Below are positions 1 through 16,098 of a DNA stretch of 64,000 nt, piece after piece. Made by a program: the position numbers and the translations under genes. Numbering within the stretch: the first letter of the stretch is position 1; each line of letters begins with the position of its first letter. The DNA is from Pseudomonas ovata. GTDB taxonomy: Bacteria > Pseudomonadota > Gammaproteobacteria > Pseudomonadales > Pseudomonadaceae. A model generated the notes under the pieces. That model ran no database searches. It saw only the letters and a list, made by a program, of their open reading frames with translations, and had not been told where the DNA came from. The DNA is taken from positions 1-64,000 of the forward strand of contig NZ_QFFU01000025.1 of assembly GCF_003131185.1 (NCBI RefSeq), written 5' to 3'.

Positions 1-58
1 CGATGCATCGCCGATGGTAGTGTGGAGCTTCTCCATGTGAGAGTAGGTCATCGTCAAG
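1..58 (+). rRNA. rrf: 5S rRNA, 3' end (partial)
   Basis: The first ~58 bases match the 3' third of Pseudomonas 5S rRNA, including the CGATGGTAGTGTGG segment and the GAGAGTAGGTCATCG tail. The gene enters from the left edge, so the rest of the rRNA operon lies outside the window. A strong terminator follows directly. The exact mature 3' end is assumed from family knowledge. Confidence 0.85.
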
Positions 59-70
59 ATTCAAACCCAG

Positions 71-101
71 AACCCCTGATCGCCTTGCGATCGGGGGTTT
101 T
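71..101 (+). terminator. rRNA operon terminator
   Basis: A 13-bp stem (71-83 with 87-99, one G-U pair) with a 3-nt loop is followed by a short T run. It sits just after the 5S end and closes the rRNA operon before birA. Confidence 0.85.
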
Positions 102-190
102 GCTTTGCGCGGAATAAAAACCCTTTCGTTTTCTATGCACTCTGGGTTCGCATGGCTATCATGCGTGCCTCTTTGCCTGGTGATACGTTC

Positions 191-1150
191 ATGCTGACGC
201 TGCTAAGACTTCTCGCTGATGGTGGCTTCCACTCCGGACAGGTCCTGGGTGATGTGCTGGGTGTCAGTCGCAGTGCTGTCTGGAAGCAACTCCAGCAACT
301 GGAATCTGAGCTGGGGCTTGAGGTGCACAAAGTGCGTGGTCGCGGCTACAGGCTTGCAAGCCCTGTCTCCCTTCATGATCGCCAATCGATCATTGACAGC
401 GGACTTCCGCCAGGCTGGTCTGTGACCGTGCTGGAAAGCGTCGACTCCACCAATGCCGAAGCGGCGCGATTGATCTCGACTGATACTGCGCTTCCTGCTC
501 TGGTCGTGGCCGAACGCCAGACAGTAGGGAGAGGCCGACGTGGCAGAAAATGGGTCAGCCCTTTCGGTGAGAATCTGTATTTCAGTCTGTTGCTGCGTAT
601 CGACGGCGGCATGCGTCAACTTGAGGGCCTGAGCTTGCTTGTGGGCCTTGCTGTCGTCGATGTTCTTCATGAGATGGGCATCAAGGGGGCGGGGCTCAAG
701 TGGCCCAATGACGTCCTTGTAGGGCGTCGCAAGCTTGCAGGCATCCTGCTTGAGTTGATGGGCGACCCGGCAGATGTCTGTCATGTTGTCATTGGTGTCG
801 GGATCAATATCAATATGCAGGTGGCCGCTGAAGTTGATCAGTCCTGGACATCCCTGCGCCTGGAAACGGGACGGATCTGTGACCGCAATGAAATGGCGGC
901 AAGACTTGCGCGGACACTGGAAGCCTATTTGCTTCGTCACCAGCAACAAGGCTTTTCAGTCTTTCAGTCAGCCTGGGAGCGAAACCATTTGTGGCAGGGT
1001 CGTGAGGTGTCGCTGTTGAGTGGTTCGGACAGCGTGCAGGGCAGGGTCCTGGGAATTGATGCGCTTGGCGCCTTACGCATGGAGGTCGACGGCGTGGAAA
1101 AAAGCTTTAGTGGTGGCGAGCTCAGCCTGAGGTTGCGTGATGATACTTGA
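191..1150 (+). CDS. birA: Bifunctional biotin ligase / biotin operon repressor BirA
   Basis: Attaches biotin to the BCCP subunit of acetyl-CoA carboxylase through biotinyl-AMP, and represses biotin genes as a dimer. The N-terminal ~60 residues form a winged helix (GVSRSAVWKQL). The central ligase domain has the biotin-AMP loop GRGRRGRKW and the KWPNDVLV motif, and a small C-terminal domain follows. Starting at ATG 191 gives 319 residues, the usual Pseudomonas length, and begins MLTLLRLLADG like its relatives; an in-frame ATG at 152 would add 13 atypical residues. It overlaps coaX by 11 bp, so the two are probably translationally coupled. Confidence 0.93.
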   Translation: MLTLLRLLADGGFHSGQVLGDVLGVSRSAVWKQLQQLESELGLEVHKVRGRGYRLASPVSLHDRQSIIDSGLPPGWSVTVLESVDSTNAEAARLISTDTALPALVVAERQTVGRGRRGRKWVSPFGENLYFSLLLRIDGGMRQLEGLSLLVGLAVVDVLHEMGIKGAGLKWPNDVLVGRRKLAGILLELMGDPADVCHVVIGVGININMQVAAEVDQSWTSLRLETGRICDRNEMAARLARTLEAYLLRHQQQGFSVFQSAWERNHLWQGREVSLLSGSDSVQGRVLGIDALGALRMEVDGVEKSFSGGELSLRLRDDT

Positions 1151-1889
1151 ACTCGACTGTGGCAATAGCTTCATCAAGTGGCGTGTAACAGAGAAAGGCG
1201 AAGACTCGATCAGGGCGGGCGGTGTAGTAGGGTCGGATGAGGCATTGCTGGAACAATTGGCTGGCCTGCCTGCGCTGGAGTTGAATCACTGCCGCCTGGT
1301 CAGTGTGCGTACTGCTGAAGAGACTGAAAAGCTCATTGCCGGCCTGCGAAAGGCTTTTTCATTGTCCCCTGTGTGCGCAGTGCCGGCCCACCAGTTGGCC
1401 GGCGTGACAAATGGCTACGAAGACCATGAGCGTCTCGGGCTTGACCGCTGGTTGGCTTTGGTCGCGGGCTATCATCTGGCGGGCAAGGCGTGCCTGGTCA
1501 TCGATCTGGGCACTGCGGTGACGTCGGATTTCGTCAATGCCGGAGGTGAGCACCTGGGCGGCTTTATATGTCCTGGTATGCCCCTCATGCGCAATCAGCT
1601 GCGTACCCACACGCGACGTATACGCTATGACGCTGATGCAGCGGTTCGGGCGCTGACCAGCTTCGAGCCTGGCCGCGCGACTGCAGAGGCTGTCGAGCGC
1701 GGCTGCTCATTGATGTTGCGCGGATTTGTCCAGGCCCAGCTGGAGATTGCCAAAGAGCGCTGGGATGATGATTTTGTCGTGTTTGTGACCGGTGGTGATG
1801 CTGCCCTGGTAGAGGGCGTCATTCCCGGGGCTCGGGTCGTGCCTGATCTGGTGTTTATCGGCCTGGCGTTGGCCTGTCCCCTGCGTTGA
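1140..1889 (+). CDS. coaX: Type III pantothenate kinase
   Basis: Phosphorylates pantothenate in the first step of coenzyme A synthesis. Type III enzymes are ASKHA-fold kinases that use monovalent cations and escape CoA feedback. The phosphate-binding motif LELDCGNS is at the N-terminus, GLDRWLALV is mid-protein and DLGTAVTSDF begins the second lobe. ATG 1140 (249 residues) is preferred over the in-frame GTG at 1137. It overlaps the birA stop, an arrangement typical of Pseudomonas. Confidence 0.93.
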   Translation: MILELDCGNSFIKWRVTEKGEDSIRAGGVVGSDEALLEQLAGLPALELNHCRLVSVRTAEETEKLIAGLRKAFSLSPVCAVPAHQLAGVTNGYEDHERLGLDRWLALVAGYHLAGKACLVIDLGTAVTSDFVNAGGEHLGGFICPGMPLMRNQLRTHTRRIRYDADAAVRALTSFEPGRATAEAVERGCSLMLRGFVQAQLEIAKERWDDDFVVFVTGGDAALVEGVIPGARVVPDLVFIGLALACPLR

Positions 1890-1896
1890 GGTATGT

Positions 1897-2322
1897 ATGC
1901 GTTGGTTATTTCTTTTGCTGTTGATGCTCAATGTGTTTTATTTCGTGTGGCATCAGCAAGAGGCTCCGTTGCGGGCCAAGGAGATCTTGCCGCTGTCATT
2001 GGCGCGTCCTGCTCAGCAGGATATTCGTCTGCTCAGTGAGTCGGAGGCGATGGCGGGTCGAGAGGAGCGGGCCGAGTGCCTGTACCTTGGCGGCCTTGTA
2101 CGGGTAGAGGACGCCCGGGCGGTCGAGCAACGCTTGAACAGCCTGGATATCCATTCGCGCTTTCATGCGCGTCAATCGGCTGCCGGCACCGTTTACTGGT
2201 TGGGTGTGGCCCCGGAGAGTCGTCGTCTGGTCGGCGAAGGGTTGCTGGCACAACTGACCCAGGACTTTCCGCAGTTAAAAAACAGAATAATGTCGTGCGA
2301 GGGGGTTGCAGGCGCTGAGTAG
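1897..2322 (+). CDS. SPOR-domain membrane protein
   Basis: A 141-residue protein with one N-terminal membrane span (residues 2-18) and a C-terminal region resembling a SPOR fold (about 60-135, with paired segments around CLYLGGLVRVEDA and TVYWLGVAPES). SPOR domains usually bind denuded septal peptidoglycan, so a periplasmic cell-wall role is likely but not shown. It starts 7 bp after coaX, and birA-coaX-SPOR is a conserved Pseudomonas unit. Confidence 0.75.
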   Translation: MRWLFLLLLMLNVFYFVWHQQEAPLRAKEILPLSLARPAQQDIRLLSESEAMAGREERAECLYLGGLVRVEDARAVEQRLNSLDIHSRFHARQSAAGTVYWLGVAPESRRLVGEGLLAQLTQDFPQLKNRIMSCEGVAGAE

Positions 2323-2422
2323 TTTGCATAGAATGGCGCCCGCTCCACAGTGAGACGCAAGTCTGAAATGTGAAGCAAAACTGGTCAATGCATGTAACCT
2401 CAAGATTTTATTGAGAAAATGG

Positions 2423-2451
2423 TTGACAAGAGGTTGGCAAGAGTTGAAAAT
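2423..2451 (+). promoter_or_regulatory. Candidate sigma-70 promoter for the Tyr-Gly-Thr tRNA unit
   Basis: TTGACA (2423-2428), a 17-bp spacer and GAAAAT (2446-2451) lie 13 bp before the first tRNA. The -35 is perfect and the -10 moderate. The GGCCGGCC-like stretch usual for stringent control is not obvious. Confidence 0.55.
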
Positions 2452-2464
2452 GCCGGCCACACAA

Positions 2465-2549
2465 GGAGGGGTTCCCGAGCGGCCAAAGGGATCAGACTGT
2501 AAATCTGACGTCTACGACTTCGAAGGTTCGAATCCTTCTCCCTCCACCA
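2465..2549 (+). tRNA. tRNA-Tyr(GTA)
   Basis: 85 nt with an encoded CCA end. The acceptor stem pairs 2465-2471 with 2539-2545 (one G-U), the anticodon loop reads CTGTAAA (anticodon GTA), there is a long class II variable arm, and the T-loop is GGTTCGAATCC. Confidence 0.97.
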
Positions 2550-2573
2550 GATTTAGCTGAAATTGCAAGTTCT

Positions 2574-2647
<74 letters not shown>

Positions 2648-2673
2648 GAATTGCAGTGAATGCAACGTGTTTC

Positions 2674-2749
2674 GCTCTTGTAGCTCAGTTGGTAGAGCAC
2701 ACCCTTGGTAAGGGTGAGGTCAGCGGTTCAAATCCGCTCAAGAGCTCCA
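2674..2749 (+). tRNA. tRNA-Thr(GGT)
   Basis: 76 nt with encoded CCA. The acceptor GCTCTTG pairs with CAAGAGC and the anticodon loop CTTGGTA gives GGT. In P. aeruginosa this gene leads into tufB; here a terminator follows instead. Confidence 0.97.
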
Positions 2750-2757
2750 ATATCAGA

Positions 2758-2787
2758 GGCAGATATGCAAATATCTGCCTTTGTTTT
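2758..2787 (+). terminator. Terminator of the Tyr-Gly-Thr tRNA unit
   Basis: A perfect 9-bp stem (2758-2766 with 2771-2779), a GCAA tetraloop and the T-rich tail TTTGTTTT. It lies 9 bp after tRNA-Thr, where tufB would begin in two-tuf pseudomonads. Confidence 0.9.
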
Positions 2788-2875
2788 AAGCGATCGATCT
2801 CCCCTGTGAGTCGTTGCTTAAGCCTTGATTCGGGGGTGTGCGTGAGGTTTGCGCATTATTGCTGCGAATAAGGTG

Positions 2876-2904
2876 TTGTAAAAATCTCGTCGGGTCAGCA
2901 TAAT
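2876..2904 (+). promoter_or_regulatory. Promoter for tRNA-Trp-secE-nusG
   Basis: TTGTAA (2876-2881), a 17-bp spacer and CATAAT (2899-2904) lie 21 bp before tRNA-Trp. With the upstream terminator, it makes tRNA-Trp-secE-nusG a separate unit. Confidence 0.6.
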
Positions 2905-2925
2905 GGTCGGCCTGATTTTGCTTTT

Positions 2926-3001
2926 AGGTCAGTAGCTCAATTGGCAGAGCGACGGTCTCCAAAACCGTAGGTTGGGGGTTCGATTCCCTCCTGACCTGCC
3001 A
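2926..3001 (+). tRNA. tRNA-Trp(CCA)
   Basis: 76 nt with an encoded CCA end. The acceptor AGGTCAG pairs with CTGACCT, the anticodon loop CTCCAAA gives CCA, and the T-arm is GGGGTTCGATTCCC. secE starts 43 bp downstream and is probably co-transcribed. Confidence 0.97.
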
Positions 3002-3044
3002 GATTCCTTCGATATCTGGCTTTCTTTTCACAGGGTCTCCGTAG

Positions 3045-3413
3045 ATGAATCCCAAGGCTGAAGCATCAGACTCTCGCTTTGACTTGCTGAAGTGGCTCCT
3101 GGTAGTCCTTCTGGTGGTCGTGGGTGTCGTCGGTAATCAGTATTACTCGGCGCAGCCTATCCTGTATCGCGTTCTTGTTCTCCTGGTTATTGCTGCCGCT
3201 GCTGCGTTTGTCGCATTGCAGACGAGCAAGGGCAAGGCTTTCTTTACGCTCGCGAAAGAAGCTCGTACAGAGATCCGTAAAGTCGTATGGCCTACGCGCC
3301 AGGAAACCGGCCAGACCACACTCATTGTTGTGGCGGTGGTTCTGGTTATGGCGCTGCTGTTGTGGGGGCTCGATTCCCTGCTCGGTTGGCTTGTTTCCTT
3401 GATAGTTGGCTAA
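3045..3413 (+). CDS. secE: Preprotein translocase subunit SecE
   Basis: Essential inner-membrane subunit that clamps SecY in the SecYEG channel. The 122 residues hold three predicted spans (about 17-33, 38-58 and 93-118), as in the enterobacterial form, and the conserved amphipathic segment EARTEIRKVVWPTRQE before the last span. nusG follows after 9 bp. Confidence 0.96.
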   Translation: MNPKAEASDSRFDLLKWLLVVLLVVVGVVGNQYYSAQPILYRVLVLLVIAAAAAFVALQTSKGKAFFTLAKEARTEIRKVVWPTRQETGQTTLIVVAVVLVMALLLWGLDSLLGWLVSLIVG

Positions 3414-3422
3414 GGGTGTCCC

Positions 3423-3956
3423 GTGGCTAAGCGTTGGTACGTAGTGCATGCTTACTCGGGTTACGAGAAGCATGTCATGCGCTCGTTGGTCGAGCGTGTG
3501 AAGCTGGCAGGCATGGAAGAAGGCTTCGGCGAAATTCTGGTCCCCACTGAAGAAGTGGTCGAGATGCGCAATGGCCAGAAGCGCAAGAGTGAGCGTAAAT
3601 TCTTCCCTGGCTATGTGCTGGTCCAGATGGAAATGAACGAAGGCACTTGGCACTTGGTCAAGGATACCCCTCGTGTCATGGGTTTCATTGGCGGTACGGC
3701 TGACAAGCCTGCCCCCATTACCGACAAGGAAGCGGAAGCCATCCTGCGTCGTGTTGCTGACGGTAGCGACAAGCCGAAGCCCAAGACCCTGTTTGAGCCG
3801 GGCGAGGTCGTTCGTGTTACGGACGGTCCGTTCGCTGACTTCAACGGCACTGTCGAAGAAGTTAACTACGAAAAGAGCCGTATTCAAGTGGCTGTGCTCA
3901 TTTTCGGTCGCTCTACGCCTGTAGAGCTTGAGTTTAGTCAGGTCGAAAAGGTCTGA
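3423..3956 (+). CDS. nusG: Transcription elongation/antitermination factor NusG
   Basis: Binds the RNA polymerase clamp to promote processive elongation, and bridges to Rho or ribosomal protein S10 through its KOW domain. The 177 residues comprise an N-terminal NGN domain (RWYVVHAYSGYEKHV) and a C-terminal KOW domain (FEPGEVVRVTDGPFADFNG). The start is GTG 3423. A terminator follows. Confidence 0.97.
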   Translation: MAKRWYVVHAYSGYEKHVMRSLVERVKLAGMEEGFGEILVPTEEVVEMRNGQKRKSERKFFPGYVLVQMEMNEGTWHLVKDTPRVMGFIGGTADKPAPITDKEAEAILRRVADGSDKPKPKTLFEPGEVVRVTDGPFADFNGTVEEVNYEKSRIQVAVLIFGRSTPVELEFSQVEKV

Positions 3957-3972
3957 CCAAACCGCGTCCTAT

Positions 3973-4002
3973 ACCCCGCAGCCCAAGGCTGTGGGGTTTT
4001 TT
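3973..4002 (+). terminator. Terminator after nusG
   Basis: An 11-bp stem, ACCCCGCAGCC with GGCTGTGGGGT (one G-U pair), a short loop and a run of six T. It separates secE-nusG from rplK-rplA. Confidence 0.9.
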
Positions 4003-4071
4003 CGTCACTAGGATATACGTAACACACCGGGGAGCCTTCACTGGCGCTTGTACCCGTAACTGGAGTGCCTC

Positions 4072-4503
4072 ATGGCCAAGAAGATAACTGCATACATCAA
4101 GCTGCAAGTGAAAGCCGCTCAGGCTAACCCAAGCCCACCTGTTGGTCCGGCTCTGGGTCAGCACGGCGTGAACATCATGGAATTCTGCAAAGCCTTCAAC
4201 GCCCGTACCCAGGGTCTTGAGCCAGGCCTGCCGACGCCAGTGATCATCACTGTCTATAGCGACCGTAGCTTCACTTTCGAAACCAAAAGCACCCCTGCTT
4301 CGGTTCTGCTGAAGAAAGCTGCAGGCCTGACCAGCGGTTCGGCTCGTCCGAACACCGTCAAGGTCGGCACCGTTACCCGTGCTCAGCTCGAAGAGATCGC
4401 CAAGACCAAAAGTGCCGATCTGACTGCAGCTGACCTCGATGCAGCCGTGCGTACCATCGCCGGTTCTGCTCGTAGCATGGGCCTTAACGTGGAGGGTGTG
4501 TAA
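4072..4503 (+). CDS. rplK: 50S ribosomal protein L11
   Basis: Binds 23S rRNA at the GTPase-associated centre together with L10(L12) and is needed for RelA activation. The 143 residues have the canonical N-terminus AKKITAYIKLQVKAAQANPS and the PPVGPALGQHGVNIMEFCK region. Its stop overlaps the rplA start (TAATG). Confidence 0.98.
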   Translation: MAKKITAYIKLQVKAAQANPSPPVGPALGQHGVNIMEFCKAFNARTQGLEPGLPTPVIITVYSDRSFTFETKSTPASVLLKKAAGLTSGSARPNTVKVGTVTRAQLEEIAKTKSADLTAADLDAAVRTIAGSARSMGLNVEGV

Positions 4504-5198
4504 TGGCTAAGTTGACCAAGCGTCAAAAGGCAATCGCCAGCAAGCTCGAAGCTGGCAAAGTCTACAATTTCGTTGATGCTGCCGGCCTGCTGGTCGAGCT
4601 GTCGACTGTAAAATTCAACGAGTCTTTCGACGTTGCCGTTAACCTGGGCGTCGATCCTCGTAAGTCCGACCAGGTCGTACGTAGCGCTACCGTGCTGCCG
4701 CATGGCACTGGCAAGACCGTTCGCGTTGCCGTGTTCACCCAGGGCCCGGCTGCTGAAGCCGCTCTGGCTGCCGGCGCCGATCGCGTTGGCATGGACGACC
4801 TGGCTGCCGAAATGAAAGCCGGCGACCTGAACTACGACGTGGTCATCGCATCCCCGGATGCCATGCGCGTTGTAGGTCAGTTGGGTCAGATCCTCGGTCC
4901 TCGTGGCCTGATGCCTAACCCGAAGGTCGGCACTGTCAGCCCTGACGTTGCCAACGCTGTGCGTAATGCCAAGGCCGGTCAGGTTCGCTACCGCACCGAC
5001 AAGAACGGCATCATCCACACTTCCGTTGGCAAGGTCGGTTTCGACGCTGTCAAGCTGAAGGAAAACGTTGAAGCCCTGATCGCTGACCTCAAGCGCATCA
5101 AGCCTGCTTCCTCGAAAGGTATCTACGTCAAGCGCATTACCCTGAGCACCACTATGGGCCCAGGTCTGGTCATCGATCAGAGCTCGCTCGACGCGTAA
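4503..5198 (+). CDS. rplA: 50S ribosomal protein L1
   Basis: Forms the L1 stalk that helps release deacylated tRNA. In E. coli it also represses the L11 operon by binding its mRNA; that control is not tested here. The 231 residues contain the signature region around GPRGLMPNPKVGTV. It is coupled to rplK. Confidence 0.98.
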   Translation: MAKLTKRQKAIASKLEAGKVYNFVDAAGLLVELSTVKFNESFDVAVNLGVDPRKSDQVVRSATVLPHGTGKTVRVAVFTQGPAAEAALAAGADRVGMDDLAAEMKAGDLNYDVVIASPDAMRVVGQLGQILGPRGLMPNPKVGTVSPDVANAVRNAKAGQVRYRTDKNGIIHTSVGKVGFDAVKLKENVEALIADLKRIKPASSKGIYVKRITLSTTMGPGLVIDQSSLDA

Positions 5199-5224
5199 GA
5201 CAAAGATGGCGCGGCATGCCGTGC

Positions 5225-5390
5225 CATCGACATATTGGGGTCCCTGCCTGGCGGGGGCTGTCCAAGACCGTAGGCGGCGCAAGCCTTAAACCTCAAGCCT
5301 ACGCAGATGGTGCTCCCGGTTCCTTACCGAATCAGACACCAAAACGACATCCGGCCTCGGTTGGATGAAACGGTAACAAGCAGGAGTTAA
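5225..5390 (+). promoter_or_regulatory. Candidate L10 leader (autoregulatory mRNA element)
   Basis: The 196-bp gap between rplA and rplJ is transcribed leader with several complementary segments. In other bacteria the L10(L12)4 complex binds this position to repress rplJ-rplL translation. It is placed by position and known conservation; I did not resolve the kink-turn. The leader ends in a CAGGAG ribosome-binding site at 5381. Confidence 0.5.
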
Positions 5391-5394
5391 ACCC

Positions 5395-5895
5395 GTGGCA
5401 ATTAAACTCGAAGACAAGAAGGCCATCGTCGCTGAAGTCAACGAGGCTGCCAAAGTCGCTCTGTCCGCTGTCGTGGCTGATGCCCGTGGTGTAACAGTAG
5501 GCGCGATGACCGGACTCCGTAAAGAGGCTCGTGAAGCTGGCGTATACGTGCGTGTCGTACGTAACACCCTGCTCAAGCGCGCTGTTGCTGACACTGACTA
5601 CAGTGTCCTCAGCGATGCGTTCACCGGCCCGACCTTGATCGCGTTCTCCAACGAACATCCGGGCGCTGCTGCCCGCCTGTTCAAAGAGTTCGCCAAAGGT
5701 CAGGACAAGTTCGAGATCAAGGCAGCTGCGTTCGAGGGCAAGTTCCTCGCAGCTAATCAGATCGATGTACTGGCAACCTTGCCGACCCGCGACGAAGCCA
5801 TTTCGCAGCTGATGAGCGTGATCCAAGGCGCTACCAGCAAGCTGGCTCGTACTCTGGCGGCTGTTCGCGACCAGAAAGAAGCTGCCGCAGCCTGA
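5395..5895 (+). CDS. rplJ: 50S ribosomal protein L10
   Basis: Stalk base protein that anchors L7/L12 dimers to the 50S subunit. The 166 residues start at GTG 5395 behind the site CAGGAG. An N-terminal rRNA-binding domain (KAIVAEVNEAAK) is followed by the C-terminal helix that carries L12. It is probably autoregulated with rplL. Confidence 0.98.
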   Translation: MAIKLEDKKAIVAEVNEAAKVALSAVVADARGVTVGAMTGLRKEAREAGVYVRVVRNTLLKRAVADTDYSVLSDAFTGPTLIAFSNEHPGAAARLFKEFAKGQDKFEIKAAAFEGKFLAANQIDVLATLPTRDEAISQLMSVIQGATSKLARTLAAVRDQKEAAAA

Positions 5896-5973
5896 GGCTG
5901 AGCAATTCTTTTCGCGTATTTGTGTTTATTTTGATGGTCGCGTAGGCCGTCCCCCAATTCAGGAAATTGAGTC

Positions 5974-6342
5974 ATGTCCATCTCTCAAGAAGATATCCTT
6001 AACGCCGTTGCTGAAATGTCGGTTCTGCAGGTTGTTGAACTGATCAAGGCGTTCGAAGAGAAGTTCGGCGTTACCGCTGCTGCCGCTTCCGCTGCTGGCC
6101 CGGCTGCCGCTGCTGCCGTTGTTGAAGAGCAAACCGAATTCAACGTCATGCTGCTGGAAGCTGGCGAGAAGAAAGTTAACGTCATCAAGGCAGTACGTGA
6201 ACTGACCGGTCTGGGCCTGAAAGAAGCCAAGGCAGTCGTTGACGGCGCTCCAGCCATGGTACTGGAAGCTGTTGCCAAAGACGCAGCTGACAAAGCCAAA
6301 GCTGCTCTGGAAGAAGCAGGCGCCAAAGTCGAGCTGAAATAA
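5974..6342 (+). CDS. rplL: 50S ribosomal protein L7/L12
   Basis: Multicopy stalk protein that recruits and activates translational GTPases. The 122 residues comprise an N-terminal dimerisation domain, an Ala-rich hinge (about 35-50) and a C-terminal domain with the factor-binding helix GLGLKEAKAVVDGAP. A hairpin that may limit read-through into rpoB follows. Confidence 0.98.
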   Translation: MSISQEDILNAVAEMSVLQVVELIKAFEEKFGVTAAAASAAGPAAAAAVVEEQTEFNVMLLEAGEKKVNVIKAVRELTGLGLKEAKAVVDGAPAMVLEAVAKDAADKAKAALEEAGAKVELK

Positions 6343-6388
6343 GCATCGACCTTGAACGTCCAGCCCAAGCGTTAAGCAGACGGCTGAT

Positions 6389-6418
6389 GGCTGGTGGCTC
6401 TTGCCACCGGCCTTTTTT
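6389..6418 (+). terminator. rplL-rpoB attenuator (partial terminator)
   Basis: A 10-bp stem (6389-6398 with 6403-6412, one G-U pair), a TCTT loop and six T. In E. coli the same gap holds a leaky terminator that sets the ratio of ribosomal protein to RNA polymerase mRNA. No clear promoter is seen between it and rpoB, so leaky read-through is likely. Confidence 0.85.
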
Positions 6419-6561
6419 CCGTTATAGACGACTGGCCAGGCCATCGCTATAGCGTGCAGGTACCACCAAAAGGGTGGCGCAGACCAAGGGGTTTGCACGA
6501 TTTTCTGGCTGCTTCCGTCGGAGGGAGCCAAACAAGCAGGTGACCAAGCTGGGGAACGCTG

Positions 6562-10635
<4,074 letters not shown>

Positions 10636-10698
10636 CACGTGACGCGAATGGGGGCAGGGCGGTAATGCCTGCTCCTTGCTCCGCCAGGAGGAAAGGCC

Positions 10699-14898
<4,200 letters not shown>

Positions 14899-14905
14899 AG
14901 ATAAG

Positions 14906-14976
14906 GCCCCGATCGTTTCCTGTGATTTCCGACCGCTTGATGGTCGTCGGGAATTGCAGGAAGAGGTCGGGGCTTT
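14906..14976 (+). terminator. Long hairpin after rpoC
   Basis: GCCCCGA (14907-14913) pairs with TCGGGGC (14967-14973). Inside, TTTCCTG and TTTCCGACC pair with GGTCGTCGGGAA and CAGGAA, giving an arm of about 30 bp with small interruptions. The T tail is weak (TTTGCCTT). It may act as a terminator or an RNase III processing site. Confidence 0.65.
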
Positions 14977-14979
14977 GCC

Positions 14980-15008
14980 TTGACTGGGGGCTCGATCCTC
15001 TTTAGACT
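14980..15008 (+). promoter_or_regulatory. str operon promoter (rpsL-rpsG-fusA-tuf)
   Basis: TTGACT (14980-14985), a 17-bp spacer and TAGACT (15003-15008). Transcription would start near 15015, giving an ~80-nt leader with a 9-bp hairpin. Confidence 0.7.
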
Positions 15009-15025
15009 CTTGTACCCCTAAATTT

Positions 15026-15046
15026 GGCAGGGCTTGAAGCTCTGCC
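15026..15046 (+). promoter_or_regulatory. Hairpin in the rpsL leader
   Basis: A 9-bp stem (15026-15034 with 15038-15046, one G-U pair) and a 3-nt loop, about 12 nt after the predicted transcription start. A T-rich stretch follows. It could be an mRNA stabiliser, an attenuator or a protein-binding site. Confidence 0.45.
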
Positions 15047-15097
15047 ATTTGCTTTCTTGTCGACAATAGCGTCGCAAGACAACAGTGGAGCTAGTAG

Positions 15098-15472
15098 ATG
15101 GCAACTATCAACCAGCTGGTACGTCAGCCGCGCAAGCGTATCGTCGAGAAATCCGACGTTCCTGCGCTGCAGAACTGCCCGCAACGTCGTGGCGTGTGCA
15201 CTCGCGTGTACACCACTACGCCGAAAAAACCTAACTCGGCACTGCGTAAAGTCTGCCGTGTGCGCCTGACCAACGGTTTCGAGGTTTCCTCGTACATCGG
15301 TGGTGAAGGTCACAACCTGCAAGAGCACAGCGTGGTCCTGATCCGTGGCGGTCGTGTAAAAGACTTGCCAGGTGTTCGTTACCACACCGTTCGCGGTTCC
15401 CTGGATACTTCCGGCGTCAAAGGTCGTAACCAAGGCCGTTCGAAATACGGTACCAAAAAGCCTAAGGCCTAA
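15098..15472 (+). CDS. rpsL: 30S ribosomal protein S12
   Basis: Decoding-centre protein. The 124 residues contain TTPKKPNSALRKVCRVRL and GGRVKDLPGVRYH. Lys43 and Lys88, the usual streptomycin-resistance positions, are wild type. It is the first gene of the str operon and lies 125 bp ahead of rpsG. Confidence 0.98.
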   Translation: MATINQLVRQPRKRIVEKSDVPALQNCPQRRGVCTRVYTTTPKKPNSALRKVCRVRLTNGFEVSSYIGGEGHNLQEHSVVLIRGGRVKDLPGVRYHTVRGSLDTSGVKGRNQGRSKYGTKKPKA

Positions 15473-15597
15473 GTGCTTCGGGTTTTTGATTGATTTTGCA
15501 GAATTTCATTTTTTTGAGTCGATAAGAGTAAGGTCGGACGCATTCATCAACCAATGCCTGTTCCGAGCTAACCTGAAGACCGTTTGAGGGCTTATCC

Positions 15598-16068
15598 ATG
15601 CCGAGAAGACGCGTAGCAGCCAAGCGCGAAGTGCTTGACGATCCAAAATACGGAAGCCAGATCCTGGCCAAGTTCATGAACCACGTGATGGAAAGCGGCA
15701 AGAAAGCCGTTGCCGAGCGTATCGTTTATGGCGCCCTGGACAAGGTTAAAGAGCGCAAGAACAGCGACCCCCTGGAAATCTTCGAGAAAGCTCTCGACGC
15801 CATCGCTCCGCTGGTCGAAGTGAAGTCGCGCCGTGTTGGCGGTGCGACCTACCAGGTTCCTGTCGAAGTTCGTCCGTCTCGCCGTAACGCGCTGGCAATG
15901 CGCTGGCTGGTAGACTTCGCCCGTAAGCGTGGCGAGAAGTCTATGGCTCTGCGCCTGGCTGGCGAACTGCTGGACGCTGCCGAAGGCAAGGGTGCTGCAG
16001 TGAAGAAGCGTGAAGACGTTCACCGTATGGCCGAAGCCAACAAGGCTTTCTCGCACTACCGCTTCTAA
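15598..16068 (+). CDS. rpsG: 30S ribosomal protein S7
   Basis: Primary 16S rRNA-binding protein that nucleates the 30S head and lines the E site. In E. coli it represses the str operon by binding the rpsL-rpsG spacer; here that spacer is 125 bp. The 156 residues begin PRRRVAAKREVLDDPKYGS. Confidence 0.98.
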   Translation: MPRRRVAAKREVLDDPKYGSQILAKFMNHVMESGKKAVAERIVYGALDKVKERKNSDPLEIFEKALDAIAPLVEVKSRRVGGATYQVPVEVRPSRRNALAMRWLVDFARKRGEKSMALRLAGELLDAAEGKGAAVKKREDVHRMAEANKAFSHYRF

Positions 16069-16098
16069 TCGCCGCATCAATATTTTTGCGAGGGCTTT

